From the NCBI GenBank assembly GCA_032768795.1, contig CP136494.1, positions 372,001 through 436,000 on the forward strand: 64,000 nt of DNA. Reading direction: 5' to 3'. The stretch is from Tremella fuciformis. Lineage: Eukaryota > Basidiomycota > Tremellomycetes > Tremellales > Tremellaceae. Below, piece by piece: positions 43,898 to 55,383 of this stretch. The notes beneath the pieces are model-generated. The model ran no database searches and was not told the origin of the DNA. It saw nothing but the letters and a program-made list of their open reading frames with translations. The position numbers and the translations under genes are program-made. Position 1 is the stretch's first letter. The number at the start of each line of letters is the position of its first letter.

Positions 43898-46082
43898 GTC
43901 GCTTCCGCTTGAACGCCATCACTATCGCCAGGAACTCCTTCTCTGTAGTCGTCCAGTTCAACTCTGCCCCCGAAAACGACCCAGATTCTATGGCCACCGG
44001 GTGCTCGAGGCTCGTCGAGGGGTTAATCTGTGATATCACAAATCCCCACCCGTAGAGCGAAGCATCGGTCTGCACAATGGTCTCGAATGCAGGGTCGAAA
44101 TGGGCCAATACAGGGGGCTCGCTCATTCGCCTCTTGATCTCTTCGAAGGCCCTTGCCTGCGCGTCTCCCCAACCAAACGGAACCCCCTTCTTTGTCAGCA
44201 ACACTAGGGGCAGCGCTACCTTGGCAAAGTTGGGTACGAAGCGGCGGTAATAGTTTGCCAGACCCAAGAACCGGCGTACTTCGCGCAGGTTGCTTGGTGC
44301 TGGGAAGTCGACGACGCCTTTCACGTACTCCGGATTCGCTTCCACGCCTTCTCGGGAGATGACAAAGCCCAGAAAGTCAACCTTCCTCTTCTCGAACTCG
44401 GATTTCGACGCTTTCACGTACAGTCCCGCCCTCCGCAACGCCTCGAGTACCCCCTTTGTGAGGGAACGAAGCTCGTCGAGGCTCTTGGCGTGGACCAAAA
44501 TGTCGTCGATGTAGATCACCACTCCCCGCCCAACGAACTCTCTGAGCACCTCGTTGAGGAAGTGCTGGAAGACTGCTGGCGCGTTCTTCAAGCCATCTCG
44601 CACTACCAGGGACTCGAACATCCCCAGAGGCGTCCTAAAGGCGGTATAGGCTTCGTGTCCTGGCGCCATGCGAAGAAGCTGGTAGGCTCCCGGTAGGTCA
44701 AACTTGGTGTACCACTCTGACTCCGCCAGATCAGCCGTGACTTGGGAAATCAACGGCAAGGGGTACGCGTCCGATACTGTTGCCTCGTTGAGCTTCCGGT
44801 AATCGACCACCATTCGTCATTCGCCGGCAACCTTCTTAGGGACGAAAAAGCTCGGCGATCCATACGCCGCGTTTGACGGCCTGATCTTGCCCGCTGCTTG
44901 CTCTTTGGCGAGGAGCTCCCTGAGTGCTCTCATCTGATCCGGCGACAGTTGGTAAAGCGGTGCGACCCGTAGTTCTGCGCCCTCCTTCAGTCTGATCCGC
45001 AGGTCGTATTCTCTACTCGGCGGAAGCGTGTCGGCGGGTCGACGAGGGTGGAACACATCGAGGAACTCATGGTAGTACTCCGGAACGATCCTTCGCACCG
45101 CCTGGGACTCCTCCTCTGACAGAGTGTACTCGTCGAACCCAAGATGCCCGTCCAAACGCCCCACCACTTCCTCAAGCTTGTCGGTGACTGTTCCTCGCAG
45201 CCGCTCTGCGGCGAGCCTGTTCTGCTCCCACCGATTGATCCGCAAGGGGATCTGGTTCGGGGAGCTCCTACGGGACTGCCCCGCGCGTTTTCCTCTCTCT
45301 CTTCTTGCTCTGGTAGCCAAAATGGCCAGATCACTTGAAGCAGCCTCGACGACCGTCGACGAGGCTACCTTTTCTTCTCCACGGGTGACTTCCATAGCTC
45401 CCATGTCCATGACTACTCTCTTCTCTTGCATCCAGTCGTACCCTAGCACGACGTCTGCACCTGCGAGCCGCGTAACCGCTAGCCGTTCTTCACTTGTTTC
45501 CCCAAGCGTCTCCACCGGGGCCACCACTTCGTGGGTGTGGGTGATTTCGCCCGCGGATGACGGTTCGCCGTCGAACAGGAGGACATTCCTGGGTCGCTCT
45601 AACTTCTGTTGGGTCAAGCCCTGGCCTTCGGCGTAGTCCTGATCAATGAAGGTCCCGCCTGCGCCTGTATCTAGCAGTATGCAAGCGGCCGTCCCGTTCA
45701 CTTTTCCTGCTACGACAGCTTGATGCCTTCCCAGCCTGCAAGCCTCACCGCTCATGCATTCCTCGGCATCACTAGCACTCTGTACAGACTCCTTCTCGGA
45801 CTCCAGGTCCTCTGCTTCTTCTTCATGTTGATCTTCCTCGACGAGGGAAGCGGACCCCGTCGGTGGGTGAGTGGGCGTCGGATTAGAGGATTTGAGAGGT
45901 GAAGTCGGTTGTTCAGGAGGCGTGAGGGCGGAGAGTGTGTATGGAGCGGGGCCTCGAGTTTCTCCTTGTAGCTCGGGACCCCTCAGGCTTCCCCCTGCGG
46001 CTCCTGCTTCACACGTTGGCCGGGGTTGAACGAGCCTGGGCAGTCCCGCGCAAGGTGCCCAGCGTTTCCGCACTTGAAGCAA
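43898..46082 (-). pseudogene. Gypsy F pol fragment (PR, RT, partial RNase H)
   Basis: Open in the -1 frame from within gag to a TGA at 44817-44819, then again through RT into RNase H. The TGA sits at the same Trp codon of GEWRMVVDYRKLN as in E. F keeps the Arg codon that is a stop in E at 25170 and lacks the solo LTR, so it shows the ancestral sequence at both places. YIDD and protease LLDTGAGG motifs are intact. Truncated by Copia C. Confidence 0.9.
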
Positions 46083-47125
46083 AGGCCCTGGCTGCCTTGC
46101 CTCTCGTGCTCGTCTGGAGTGAGCCTAGGGCGAGGAGGGTAGACTCGTCGAGGGGCTGCAGCGGGGTTGAGACTCGACGAGGTTGTCGGGCCAGGTGAGG
46201 GTCTGGGGTTCGTCGCCGGCGCTCCAACCTCTGACGTAACCACCGTAGATCCGCCGTTGCTGCCGCCCGGTCCAGTCTTCTTCTTTTCTCGCCTGCCCTC
46301 CGCTTTGTTCTTCTCCGCTTCCCTTGCTCGCAGACTGTTCTTGAGGCGCACCACAAACGCCTGCAGCTCGGCAAAGGTCTCGAACTCCTTGGGATGCCTG
46401 GCTACCTCGTCCTGAAGCACATCGGAAAGCCCTTCCTTGGCACGAGCCGTTGCTTGCTCGTCGAGCTCCCATGAGAGGACGGACGTGTACTCCCGAATCT
46501 TGGCGAAGTACTCGGCTGCCGACCCTGTCTGCCGCAGCGAGAAGTACTTGCGTCGAGCAGTTCCCTTCGCGTCGGGATCCCCAAAGTTCTCGCGCAGGTA
46601 GCGACGAAGCCCAGCATAAGTCCGAATTTTCTCGTCGAGGTAGTCGCCAGCCTCGACATGCTCTCCGTTCTCGTTCAAATCGCTGTCTCGCCCTGTCGCC
46701 AAGGGCTGAATTGCGTCGAGCACGAATCCTCTGAGGAACGAGATCACATACATGACCTTGTGCGTGTCGCCAGAGAACTTCGACGGCTGCAGCTTGAAAA
46801 CCGTCTTGCACTGCATGATGAACCGCTCCAAGGCGGCTGGATCCTTGCCGTTAAACGTGTCAGGCGGGTTCGCCTTCGGCTCGGAAGAGTTCCCAACGCC
46901 TGGCGAGCCTTGTCGTTGCTGCGCCTGCTGCTCGACGAGGGCCGCCTGAAGCTGCACGATCTGCGCGAGCAGCTGCTGCACGGACGGCTGATCACCCAAG
47001 GGTTGAGCCATGTTGGTCGCGGCGGCTCTCAGTCGAGTATCCACCGGTAGTCGTAGGTTTGTGGGTAGAGCAATGTGCTGATGCTCAGGATCTGTCGACG
47101 TGATTTGTCGAGTCGATGGTGCCAT
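45983..47125 (-). CDS. Gypsy F gag, 380 aa
   Basis: Same length as E gag and near-identical, with a retrotransposon gag domain and the CCHC knuckle CFKCGNAGHLARDC. Starts at the ATG at 47125, 39 bases after the LTR. Intact, so it could in principle supply capsid even though its pol is broken. Confidence 0.93.
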   Translation of the reverse strand: MAPSTRQITSTDPEHQHIALPTNLRLPVDTRLRAAATNMAQPLGDQPSVQQLLAQIVQLQAALVEQQAQQRQGSPGVGNSSEPKANPPDTFNGKDPAALERFIMQCKTVFKLQPSKFSGDTHKVMYVISFLRGFVLDAIQPLATGRDSDLNENGEHVEAGDYLDEKIRTYAGLRRYLRENFGDPDAKGTARRKYFSLRQTGSAAEYFAKIREYTSVLSWELDEQATARAKEGLSDVLQDEVARHPKEFETFAELQAFVVRLKNSLRAREAEKNKAEGRREKKKTGPGGSNGGSTVVTSEVGAPATNPRPSPGPTTSSSLNPAAAPRRVYPPRPRLTPDEHERQGSQGLCFKCGNAGHLARDCPGSFNPGQRVKQEPQGEA

Positions 47126-47163
47126 GAACTAGTCGTGTGAGAGGTAGTAGCATCGTGGTATAC

Positions 47164-47569
47164 TGTCACGGGGCCAGGCCGGTCGTCGACTGATAGGCCC
47201 TCTCACACGTCCTGTCTGTCGATCTGTCTCTGTCCTCCACGAGAAGGTATGTCCTACAGCCTCTCGTGCGTCGACAACACGGCTGCGCCGTTACTTTCTA
47301 TCCATGGGACTCAATACCACGGTGCTAAGGACGGTCTACGGGTGAGGGCTTGTATATATGTATCACCCGTGCCCTCCTCTGCACCGCCTTGGGCTTTCTC
47401 CTTGAAACACCATCGACGAGGCTCGAGCTCTAGAGTCGTCGAGGCTACTCGAGCGTCGTCGAGGCTACTTGAGGATCGACGATAGGCTCACGTGTCTGAC
47501 AGGCGTGCTGGGCTGGGACGAGGCTCGTAGGCGTGCTTTGGTGATCATGGAGGCGTGGCCGACGTGACA
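47164..47569 (-). repeat. 5' LTR of Gypsy F
   Basis: 406 bp, E family, ends TGTCACG/CGTGACA. Contains the TAGCACCGTGGTAT start-site word and TATATATGTATCA-like TATA region. Confidence 0.9.
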
Positions 47570-47680
47570 GATTCCATGGGTGGCAAGCCATGGAAGATCA
47601 TGGAAGGTGGAGGAAGGTTGAGTGGCAAATCCATGGAAGGTCATGGAATGTTGTGGAAGGTTGCCTACTGGGAGCTGAGG
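47570..47680. repeat. CCATGGAA-type short repeats
   Basis: About 90 bp with repeated CATGGAAG / TCATGGAA words in both orientations. Possibly the eroded end of another LTR; not assigned. Confidence 0.5.
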
Positions 47681-48040
47681 TGTCAGGACTGGGTCATGAC
47701 AGGAGTGGTGAGCATGTGACATGGATCAGCCACGCAGCACAATCGTGCATTGTGCAAATCCACTGTATATATAAGGCCGGCGCACAGATAGATTTCGTTC
47801 AACAACAAAAACTATCACAACTCCCTCGCTTTCCTCACCTCCCTTCCTGTGCTCCACTAGAACCCTTGTACTTTACTCTTAGTTATATACTGTCTATCTC
47901 TTGCAATACACTCCTTCATCAAGCAGTCGACCATCTGTTCAACACTACGGTTCACCCCTGCCAGTTGTGAACCAAGCTAGCTATAAACTGTCTTAGTCCA
48001 CTTGTCTCCAAGTCAGCCTCCTTGGGGACGGGTCATAACA
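47681..48040 (+). repeat. Probable solo LTR of a different element
   Basis: Begins TGTCAGGACTGGGTC and ends GGGTCATAACA, with TATATATAAGG about 85 bases in and a pyrimidine-rich leader. The last 150 bp resemble 56440-56590. Flanking five bases (TGAGG, AGTAC) do not match, so the exact ends are uncertain. Confidence 0.5.
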
Positions 48041-48047
48041 AGTACCT

Positions 48048-48346
48048 TCGACGACCCTCGAGTAGCCTTGACGACTCTAGAGCTCGAGCCTCGTCAACGG
48101 TGTTTCAAGGAGAGAGAGCCCGAGGCGGTGCAGAGGATGGGCGAGCGTGATATACAGAGGCCGTAGGCCCATATCCCGTCCTTAGCACCGTGGTATTGAG
48201 TCCCATGGATAGAGATTGATGGCGCAGCCGTGTTGTTGACGCACGAGAGGCTGTAGGAGACACCTTCTCATGGAGATAGAGCATTAGGATTGACAGACAG
48301 CGTGTGAGAGGGCCTATTAGTCAACGACCGGCCTGGCCCCGTGACA
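48048..48346 (+). repeat. Diverged, 5'-truncated E-family LTR
   Basis: Aligns with the E LTR from the CTCGAGTAGCC repeats to the terminal CGTGACA, with substitutions and small indels throughout. Older than the E and F LTRs. Confidence 0.8.
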
Positions 48347-48439
48347 AAGAGGGAAGACGAGGAGAGGGAGAATCTCTGGACTTTATTGCCCTGCCTGCCC
48401 GAGACGGACCATGCATCACCAGTGAGGACGAGGAGAAGG

Positions 48440-48690
48440 GCCTTACGCACCTCAACACCACGTGAAATCGTGGGGTCAATCGGCTTGAGCCACAAGGCCC
48501 ACATGGTATCGGTGGCTGGTATCACGGGAAATCATTGGGTCAACTCGTGCTTTAGCCATCAGGCCCACGTGGTATTGATGGCTGGGATTGCCTAACCCTT
48601 CCCAAAACCACGTGGAATGAATGGGTCACTTCGAGCTTCAGCCATCAGGCCCACGTGGTGTTGGTGGCGGGTATCGCCAATGCATGCCAT
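48440..48690. repeat. Tandem CACGTGG repeat, about three units of 80-90 bp
   Basis: Each unit carries a (C/A)CACGTGG-like start, TGGGTCA, AGCCA..AGGCCCA(C)(A/G)TGGT and TGGC.GG.AT. A related inverted segment lies at 8400-8660. Located at the 3' side of the myosin-like gene; not coding. Confidence 0.65.
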
Positions 48691-48814
48691 GCACATGTAA
48701 TCGTCTACTCGTCTAGTCGTAATCGTACTGTAAGCTAGTGCTAGTGCTCGTGCTCGTCGTAACCACAACATATACAGCTCGTGTCTTGCCAGATGACCCA
48801 CCCGACCCGCCCGC

Positions 48815-51800
48815 CTACTCGTCCGCGATCAACTGCCATCCCCTCGTGTACATCCCCCTCGCCTCCGCGGTCGCTGTCGATAGCTTGTGCCAATAGTCGA
48901 TGTGGTCCGCCCGACCCAGTCTGTGGAGAACGGGCAGCCCCTTCGTCGTCTGGTTGGGGTTGAAAGAAACCCCGGCGTAGATCGTGGTAATGTCGCTGAC
49001 GATCGTGTGCCAACCCGCCCATGTCGTGCAACAAGGAGGGACGACGCGGTGTTTGCCGGTGAGACGGGCGTCGAGCCATGCTTGGTCGGCCGCACTGAGC
49101 ACTAGACCCCGGAGCTTGGCATAGCCTGAATAGTCAGCAAAATCGAGGCAGCGCCGAGGTAGGCAGGGAAGAGCAAGCGCCGGGAAGGAGGGTGAGTGTC
49201 CGACCCACTTTGCAAATGCTTTACCAAACTCTTTTGGACTGTCTCGGCTGGTGACAGTCAGCATACCCCCCACTCGTCTCGACGCCCAAAGAGACTCACC
49301 CGAGTGTGAGTACGAGACGGGAATCGGACGCTCCGTCAAGCCGATAGCCTCGTGCACGACGTGCAAGAAAAGAGGGAGGTGAACCTTTTTGCGCAGGGCA
49401 GACATGGCGGTCCCCACACCCACGTTGGTCGTCGCCCCCGCGTGGGTGGCCGGAGTCCACAGACCGAAAAGAGCGTACAGGTCGCTGAGATGAACGATGA
49501 GCGCTTCACCTAGTTCGGTCCGGAGGGCTTCGTCTTCGTCTCGGTGTTCAGCGTCGGTGGAGCTCACGCGCCTCCCGTACATCTCGTCCACCTTGTGGGT
49601 CGTAGCAGCCATAAGAGCAGGGACGATCGTCTCGCATAGCGCTTTGACGAGCGCGTCAGCGCCGGCGTTGGTGTCGACGTCGGGGATGGCGGCGGAGATG
49701 GCGCTGGCGGTGGAGATAGAGATGGAGGCGACCATGGCTGCTTGTGACCAGAGTTCGAGGGCGGGGCGGAAGTGGTTTACCTAGCCATCATCAGCCTTGA
49801 GACGTGGACTTGGGAGATGTGAGCACGGCGAGAGAAGCAAGGCTGACCAGTGTCGACGTCATGTCCGAAGCTTGAGGCGAAGTGATGACCATCCGCCCGA
49901 GTAGCGCACCAACCAAGTCGTCCATCATCCCTTCGCTCCCCTTGCCCCCCACAATACTGCTGCCGATGACGCCCGTGCACAAGGCCCTTGCCGTGCGCGA
50001 CTTGAAGATCGCGCCAATGTCGATACCGCGGAAAAGATGATCCGGCGCGTGGGCGACAAAGTATGTCAGAGCGTAGAGGATACACTCGGCGTCGCTGCGA
50101 CTCGGCGTGAGGGTCTGTTATTAGCTCCAGCTCCAGCGAGGCGAGGCGAGGTGACATCTATCCCGATCCGAATCCTGATCCGAAGGAGCAATACCAGGAA
50201 GAGGGAGGGAGAGAGAGAAGGAGAGATAGGGAGACAAAAGACTTACCCGCTGCGCCTGAACAGAGACGCCTTGCCGTGGTGGTTCGAGGTCCTCAATGCT
50301 CATGTCTACCGACTCGTCCAGCATCGACATGTTCAAGTCGAGCATTGTCACGTCGCCAGCCCCGTCGTCGTCCCAGTGGTGTGACAACATCGCCTCGGCG
50401 ACTCGTTCCGCCGCTTCTTCCGCTCCTTGTTCGGCGGCCTTTTCAGCGTGGCGCTCGTCCAGTCTTTGCGCCTTGTCATTGTCCTCCTCTTTCTTCCTCT
50501 CGGCCTCCTTGTCTCGCTCGGCCTGCTTCGCAGCCTGGCGCCGTCTCTCCTCGAGCAGGTAGGCTTCGCGCAGACGGTCGAGTTTTGCCTTGAACCCCGC
50601 CGACAGGAGAACCCGATCGGTCCCAGAGATAAACTTGTCCCCAGCCATGTTGTCACACAGACTCGCCATCCACACGTCCAGCTCTTGATCGTCGCCAAGG
50701 AGAGGGCCGTACGCCTCGCGGCTCTCCGTCAGAGACATCGGAATGGTAGGGTATCGCCTGGCAATCTTGAGCGAAGCGACGAGACCACATCCGACGAGTT
50801 GATCCCGGAGATGAATCGTGTCCCACCCCTGGTCGGGCCCGCTGCGGGCGCGCGCGTTGTCCCTCCTCACACAGGCGATATGGAGCAACCTTGCCCCTTC
50901 CAGCGTCTTGCCCAACCTCGCCAGCGAGCGACGTTGTTGCAGAATGATAGACGTCCTATTGCCACTGCCGCTGCCGTTGGTCATGCTCGTAGGCCGACGC
51001 ACCGCCTCGGCGATCATCGCCGCCCCTTGTTTGTCCCAGAGCCGGATGAACCTCTGGTCGATCGTCTCGGCGTTCTTGCTTATCCACCCGGTGAGGTCGT
51101 AAACGCACGTTTGGATCTCGTGGTGGATCGTCAAGAGTTTCGCCGGTGCAGAGGACATCTCCACTGCGGCGGCGTTGGGACGCCACTTATGGGCAGGGGG
51201 AAAGACCTTGCGCAGGCGATCGGCGAGGGTGTTGTCGAGGTCGACCCCGCCGGCGGCGGGCAGGACGGTGACATCTTGTAGGACGCAATTGATGCTATCC
51301 GTCTTGCCGTCGAGCGCGCGCAAGCAGTTGTCGCGCGAGCGCGTGGGTGCGTCTGCGCGTGTGTTGGCGTCGACGTGCGAGCTGGCGCAGGTATCGGCGG
51401 CAGATAGATCGAGAGACAGGCCTTGTCCCGCATACGTCTGCTCGAGAAACTACGAGTCAGTCTTGTCCTCTCTCTTGTTCCGCCTGCCGCCCGCCGGCCC
51501 AGAAAAGGGCGAATGACTCGCCTTGATGAAGTTGCTGACGAGCTGTAGGGTCAGCACACAAAGCCTCTACGTCAGAGATTCAGAACGCGGAGAGGGAACT
51601 GACCGATTCATGTAGCGTCTCGTTTGTCCAGTTGATGCAATATTGTTCAAACGAGTTCTGTCGTCAGCTCTGACTCTTTCTCTTCTTTCACCCTTTCTCC
51701 CTCTCTTGCGCTATTGGGCTGGCTCTGAGCGGCTCACAAGCTCAAAGTTCTCAGGACCAAACTATACCGTCAGCTCCACTCCACTAGAGAGGACCAGAGA

Positions 51801-53407
51801 GGGTGAAGGAGGGCAGGCGACAACGTACAAGATCGAGAAATGCGATCCACCCGCCCGACTCGGACGATTCGGCCTCGGTGCCGCCGAGCGCGGTGTTGAT
51901 GCGCTCCACCACGTTCTGCCATTAGCTACCGACTCTGTCTTCGCTGGCGGTCTTTAGCAAACACCTCTCTCGCCGGAGGGTAAGGGGCGAGAGGGAAAAT
52001 AGGCAACAACGCAAGCGGGCGAGAGGAACAAGAGGCAAGGAGCAAGAGGGTAAGAGGCCAAGTGGTATGGGTTGGCAAGGTCAAGAGGACGACTCACATC
52101 CCACAAGGCGACATACATCATCCTCGCTATGCCTGCCGTCGCTTCTGCCTGTCTGACCACCGAGCGCGTCACACCCGCCGCCATTGTCATGATGACCCTA
52201 TCGAGATCCGCCTCGCTTATCTGCCATAGCCGCGCTGCGGCGTGTGGATCGTTGCCGAGGACGAGAATGCCGCAGAGCCAATTGAAGAGGGTGTCAATGT
52301 CATGCGACGTCCAGCCAAGGTCTTGCAGTGCGTGGTGAAACGCGTCGACTCGCTCGGTCGTTTTCTGGATGCTGTCGAGGCGAGTGACGTCGGAGAGATA
52401 GACGAGGCTGCCATTGCCTTTCTCGATGACACTCGCCAGAGTGCGACACCAAGCTTTCTCTGACCAGACGTGGCCGTGCGAGAGCCTGTCGTGAGAGTCG
52501 GGCGGGAGAAGAGGTGAGGCGAGACTGGCGAGACAGGCCATGATGTGAAACCCTCCCTCGTTGGGGTTTTGGTACGTCACGCGGCCCCTCTCGAGCAGGT
52601 ACGTCTCGAGCTTGCACCGGCCAGACGGGTGGATCTGAGAGTCAGCCTACAGCAGCGAGGCGGAGAGAGCCGGCGAGGGAGGTAAGAGAGCGACGGAGCG
52701 ACGAGGAGAGAGAAAAGTCACCATGATCAGCTTGCCAAACCGCGACGAATCCTCATTCGCCGGGGTGGCCGCATGCCCAAGTGCGCTCAAGACGACGTCG
52801 ATAGGGCCGAGCTTTGACATGAACTCGGACGATGGGTCGGCGACGTGCTCTAGGCATCTTCTGACGGTCGCCGATTTGCCAGAGCCGCTAGGCAATCATC
52901 AGCTCCGAGTCTCATCACAGGCGGGGGAGCATTTGCTGCGAGCGACAAGTAGGCGGGAAGCAGACAAGGGACGACGACTTGCCTTACGCCGGTGACGACG
53001 ACGACCACCTTGTCCTCTTCCTCCTCGCCCTCGCCCTCCTTAGCCTTGGCCCTCCGCCGACATACCCTCGCCCATTCTCCCGAGGCGGCCTTGACGCTTA
53101 GGTCGCCCTCGTCGTCTTGTCCAATCGCGACTGCGGCGGTCTTGTCGATCACGGCGCCGACTGGGTTGACGGATATCTACCTGTGAGCGGACGCTCCCCT
53201 GACCGAGGATAGAGGAGACTGAAGACTGACGATATCCGGGCCAGCGCGGGTGGTCCAGGCTCCGTGGCGGAAGCGACGGTGGATGCAGGCGACGACTGAG
53301 GGTCAGGTCCAGGCTGTCATCCCATCCCATCCCATCCCAGAAGACTCGCCATCGCTTGATAAACTGGCATCGTCTTGGCTGATGACGCTAGAGAGATCGA
53401 ATGGCAT
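48815..53407 (-). CDS. Myosin motor protein of chitin-synthase-associated type, no synthase domain
   Basis: Minus-strand exons: 53407-53350, 53295-53231, 53176-52983, 52887-52722, 52634-52098, 51915-51829, 51761-51738, 51658-51605, 51542-51522, 51449-50247, 50114-49848, then 49780-48815 with one or two uncertain introns around 49320-49100. Motor signatures in order: SSDVVACIHRRF, DIISVNPVGAV, P-loop GVSGSGKS (split by an intron), switch I NEDSSRFGK, YLLERGRVTYQ, switch II DLFGPE, NSFEQYCINWTNE, YDLTGWISKN and the converter region QLVGCGLVASLKIARR. A Lys/Glu-rich coiled coil and a roughly 400-residue unknown tail follow. No IQ, SH3, cytochrome b5 or chitin synthase QRRRW motif was seen. It presumably moves on actin, cargo unknown. 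Three introns are best read as GC-AG and two exons are 21-24 nt. Length about 1200 aa. Confidence 0.75.
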
Positions 53408-53585
53408 TGCGTTACCGTATCGACTGTTAGAGTCACACGCCCGGGTGGGTGGGCGGCTTTGGTCTTGGTTGTTGGGCATCGGCCGGAAGCCATCGGGGTT
53501 TCGGTGAATTGGCTCGTGGCGATTTACTCGTCTTACTCTAAGTCTCGCGCGCGTGCAATTGCCATTTCACATTTTAACTTTGGTC
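53408..53585. promoter_or_regulatory. Shared intergenic region of two divergent genes
   Basis: 178 bp between the ATG codons of the myosin-like gene (minus) and the coiled-coil gene (plus). It must contain both promoters. No distinct TATA box was seen. Confidence 0.5.
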
Positions 53586-54332
53586 ATGTCCACCCCCGCC
53601 ATACTACCTGACACTACTGCCCCTCTAAGTCTACTTGAAGCGCCAGTACGCACAGTGTATAGAATAGCCCAGGTCACGACCTACGCCTACACTCGCGCCA
53701 TCGCATGTCTCGTCATCTTGCGGCGGGTACTCGGCACGCTCGACTTGTCCGGCGATGGCGACGGACTGAGTAATGAGGGCGGGGGCGGGGGCGTCCAGGC
53801 TCGGATGGATATGGACATTGAATCTTCCGGGGCGCAAGGGGTCAACCACGCTTGGGCGATCTGGGAACGTCAGGCCGACCTGCTCGAGATCCCCAAGCCA
53901 CGCAACGGCAACGAACACGGACACGCACCCCCACCTCGCTTCAAGGATCCAACGAGCTTGGATGACATTCCTATCGCACTGGACCTCTTGCACCACGGCC
54001 TCGACCTGCTCGACCGCAAGGTCTGCGCTATCGTCAAGACACGTGATGACCTCGTGGCGAAGGATGTGCGGCTTCAACAACTGTCGAAGCGGATCGAAGA
54101 TGCCGAAGGGACGGCCAAGGCCGCGGAAAAGAGAGCCGAGGCCGCGGAAAAGAGAGCCGAGATCGAGGAAAGACGAGCCGAGGACGCCGAACAGCGGTAT
54201 GCTGCCGCCAAGATCAAGTTGGTCGCAATGGCGGAAAGCCTGTTGAGTGGTGCGGACATCGAGAGAGGAGGAGGAGGAGGCGGAGGAGGCGGAGGAGGGC
54301 GGGTTTCGACGGGTGGTGCAAGGAGGGCGTAG
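53586..54332 (+). CDS. Hypothetical coiled-coil protein, 248 aa
   Basis: Single exon from the ATG at 53586. The first 60 residues are mixed hydrophobic/polar (VRTVYRIAQVTTYAYTRAIA, possibly one amphipathic helix). An unstructured middle follows. Residues of about 135-220 form a helix ending in repeated AEKRAEAAEKRAEIEERRAE heptads, and the tail is a polyglycine run and a short basic end. No family recognised. The tight divergent pairing with the myosin-like gene is conserved-looking but could be coincidental. Confidence 0.65.
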   Translation: MSTPAILPDTTAPLSLLEAPVRTVYRIAQVTTYAYTRAIACLVILRRVLGTLDLSGDGDGLSNEGGGGGVQARMDMDIESSGAQGVNHAWAIWERQADLLEIPKPRNGNEHGHAPPPRFKDPTSLDDIPIALDLLHHGLDLLDRKVCAIVKTRDDLVAKDVRLQQLSKRIEDAEGTAKAAEKRAEAAEKRAEIEERRAEDAEQRYAAAKIKLVAMAESLLSGADIERGGGGGGGGGGGRVSTGGARRA

Positions 54333-55383
54333 TTGGCATCTTGCAGACAGGCGTAGGAGAGATAGAGATGGGCAGAGAGGCGTCGGGCTAGATGGGCGGG
54401 CAGGGATGGAGGGATGGCGGATCGGTTCGTGTGCAGTACGGTACGTCATCTACTCTCACCCTCCTGCTGTTTTGACCTAACCGCCAGACTCGTCGACGCC
54501 CATCCTCCATCCGGCACTTGCGCAGCACCCACCAGGCGAGCGAGCGGGACAAGCATGTATAAATATTCTATATATTTTTGGAATTAGTCCTTTCTATTGC
54601 AGGTCTGCTTTCCCGACAGTCACCATTTGGGAAACCGACACGGCATCCTGACCACGAGACTACATCTTCTAACGGAAACAAGGATCTTACGAGCCAAGAT
54701 ACATGGATACGACAAAATTGTATTACTAGTCACGCATTGCATCGACTACGTTGGAGAGAATGCTGGAACAATCCAGTCGACCAAGCACACAGGCATGTCA
54801 ACCATGCATCAGCCGAGATAAGACAGGAACACACAGAAAGAGAAGAGGAGAATGTAGTTATCTCACAGTCAGGTCTCTGTCCAAGTGCCCGTCACTGGCT
54901 GACCGAGACTCTTCGACTTTGGCAAGGCTGGGCGAGACTGAGCGAGGCTGGGTGAGACTAGGCGGGAAAGAGCGAGCGCAAGGGCTTGAGGGACTCGTAG
55001 AGTCTCAACAAGTGTCAGCGAGGGTGAGCGAGGCAAGGCAAGACAAGGCAAGGTGAGCCGACAAGTGCTAGACCTTAGCAGCTGTTGGCGGGACGGAGCG
55101 AGAGAGAGTAAGTGAAGGGAGTAAGTCCCATGCAACTCAATTGCGAGAGTACTGGAGTTCTACGAGAGTTCAGCGAGCCTTATGTATCCTACGACGTGTC
55201 CTGTTGTCTCTGCAACTCTATCTCTGCAAGCTTGGCGAGCCCTTTGTCCATCTACGTTGAGCTTGGTGTCCGTTCGTCTCCTATTGACGACTTCGCCGGA
55301 TGCGGCGAGTCTGGTGAGTAAGGGTCTTGGATCCCTGTTGTTGTTCGGTGACGAGAAGGGCAAGCACAGCGAGTGTCGACGAG
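54333..55383. other. Long intergenic stretch, nothing assigned
   Basis: After a Gly-repeat-rich 3' UTR the DNA becomes AT-richer near 54550-54740. Between 54900 and 55080 there are loose repeats of GCGAGGCTGGG/GGCGAG words. No open frame looks real and no transposon ends were found. Confidence 0.4.

Larger units (their letters stand above)
43898..47569 (-). mobile_element. Gypsy F (E family), 5' part only
   Basis: 5' LTR 47164-47569, primer-binding site, gag and pol up to RNase H (ending within VMAFKRKR), where the Copia C LTR begins. RNase H end, integrase, chromodomain, any antisense gene and the 3' LTR are missing. The primer-binding site differs from its LTR complement at one base. Right flank is GATTC; the left one cannot be tested. 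Confidence 0.92.

Noticed and set aside
49101..49330. A single 52-bp intron (GTGAGT...CAG) in the last myosin exon
   Set aside because: Good sites, but splicing it alone shifts the frame to an early stop. It may be combined with a second intron; left unresolved.
48815..53407. Annotating the locus as a class V chitin synthase
   Set aside because: Only the motor half matches. No catalytic chitin synthase motif is present in any frame up to the stop at 48815 or beyond it to 48690.
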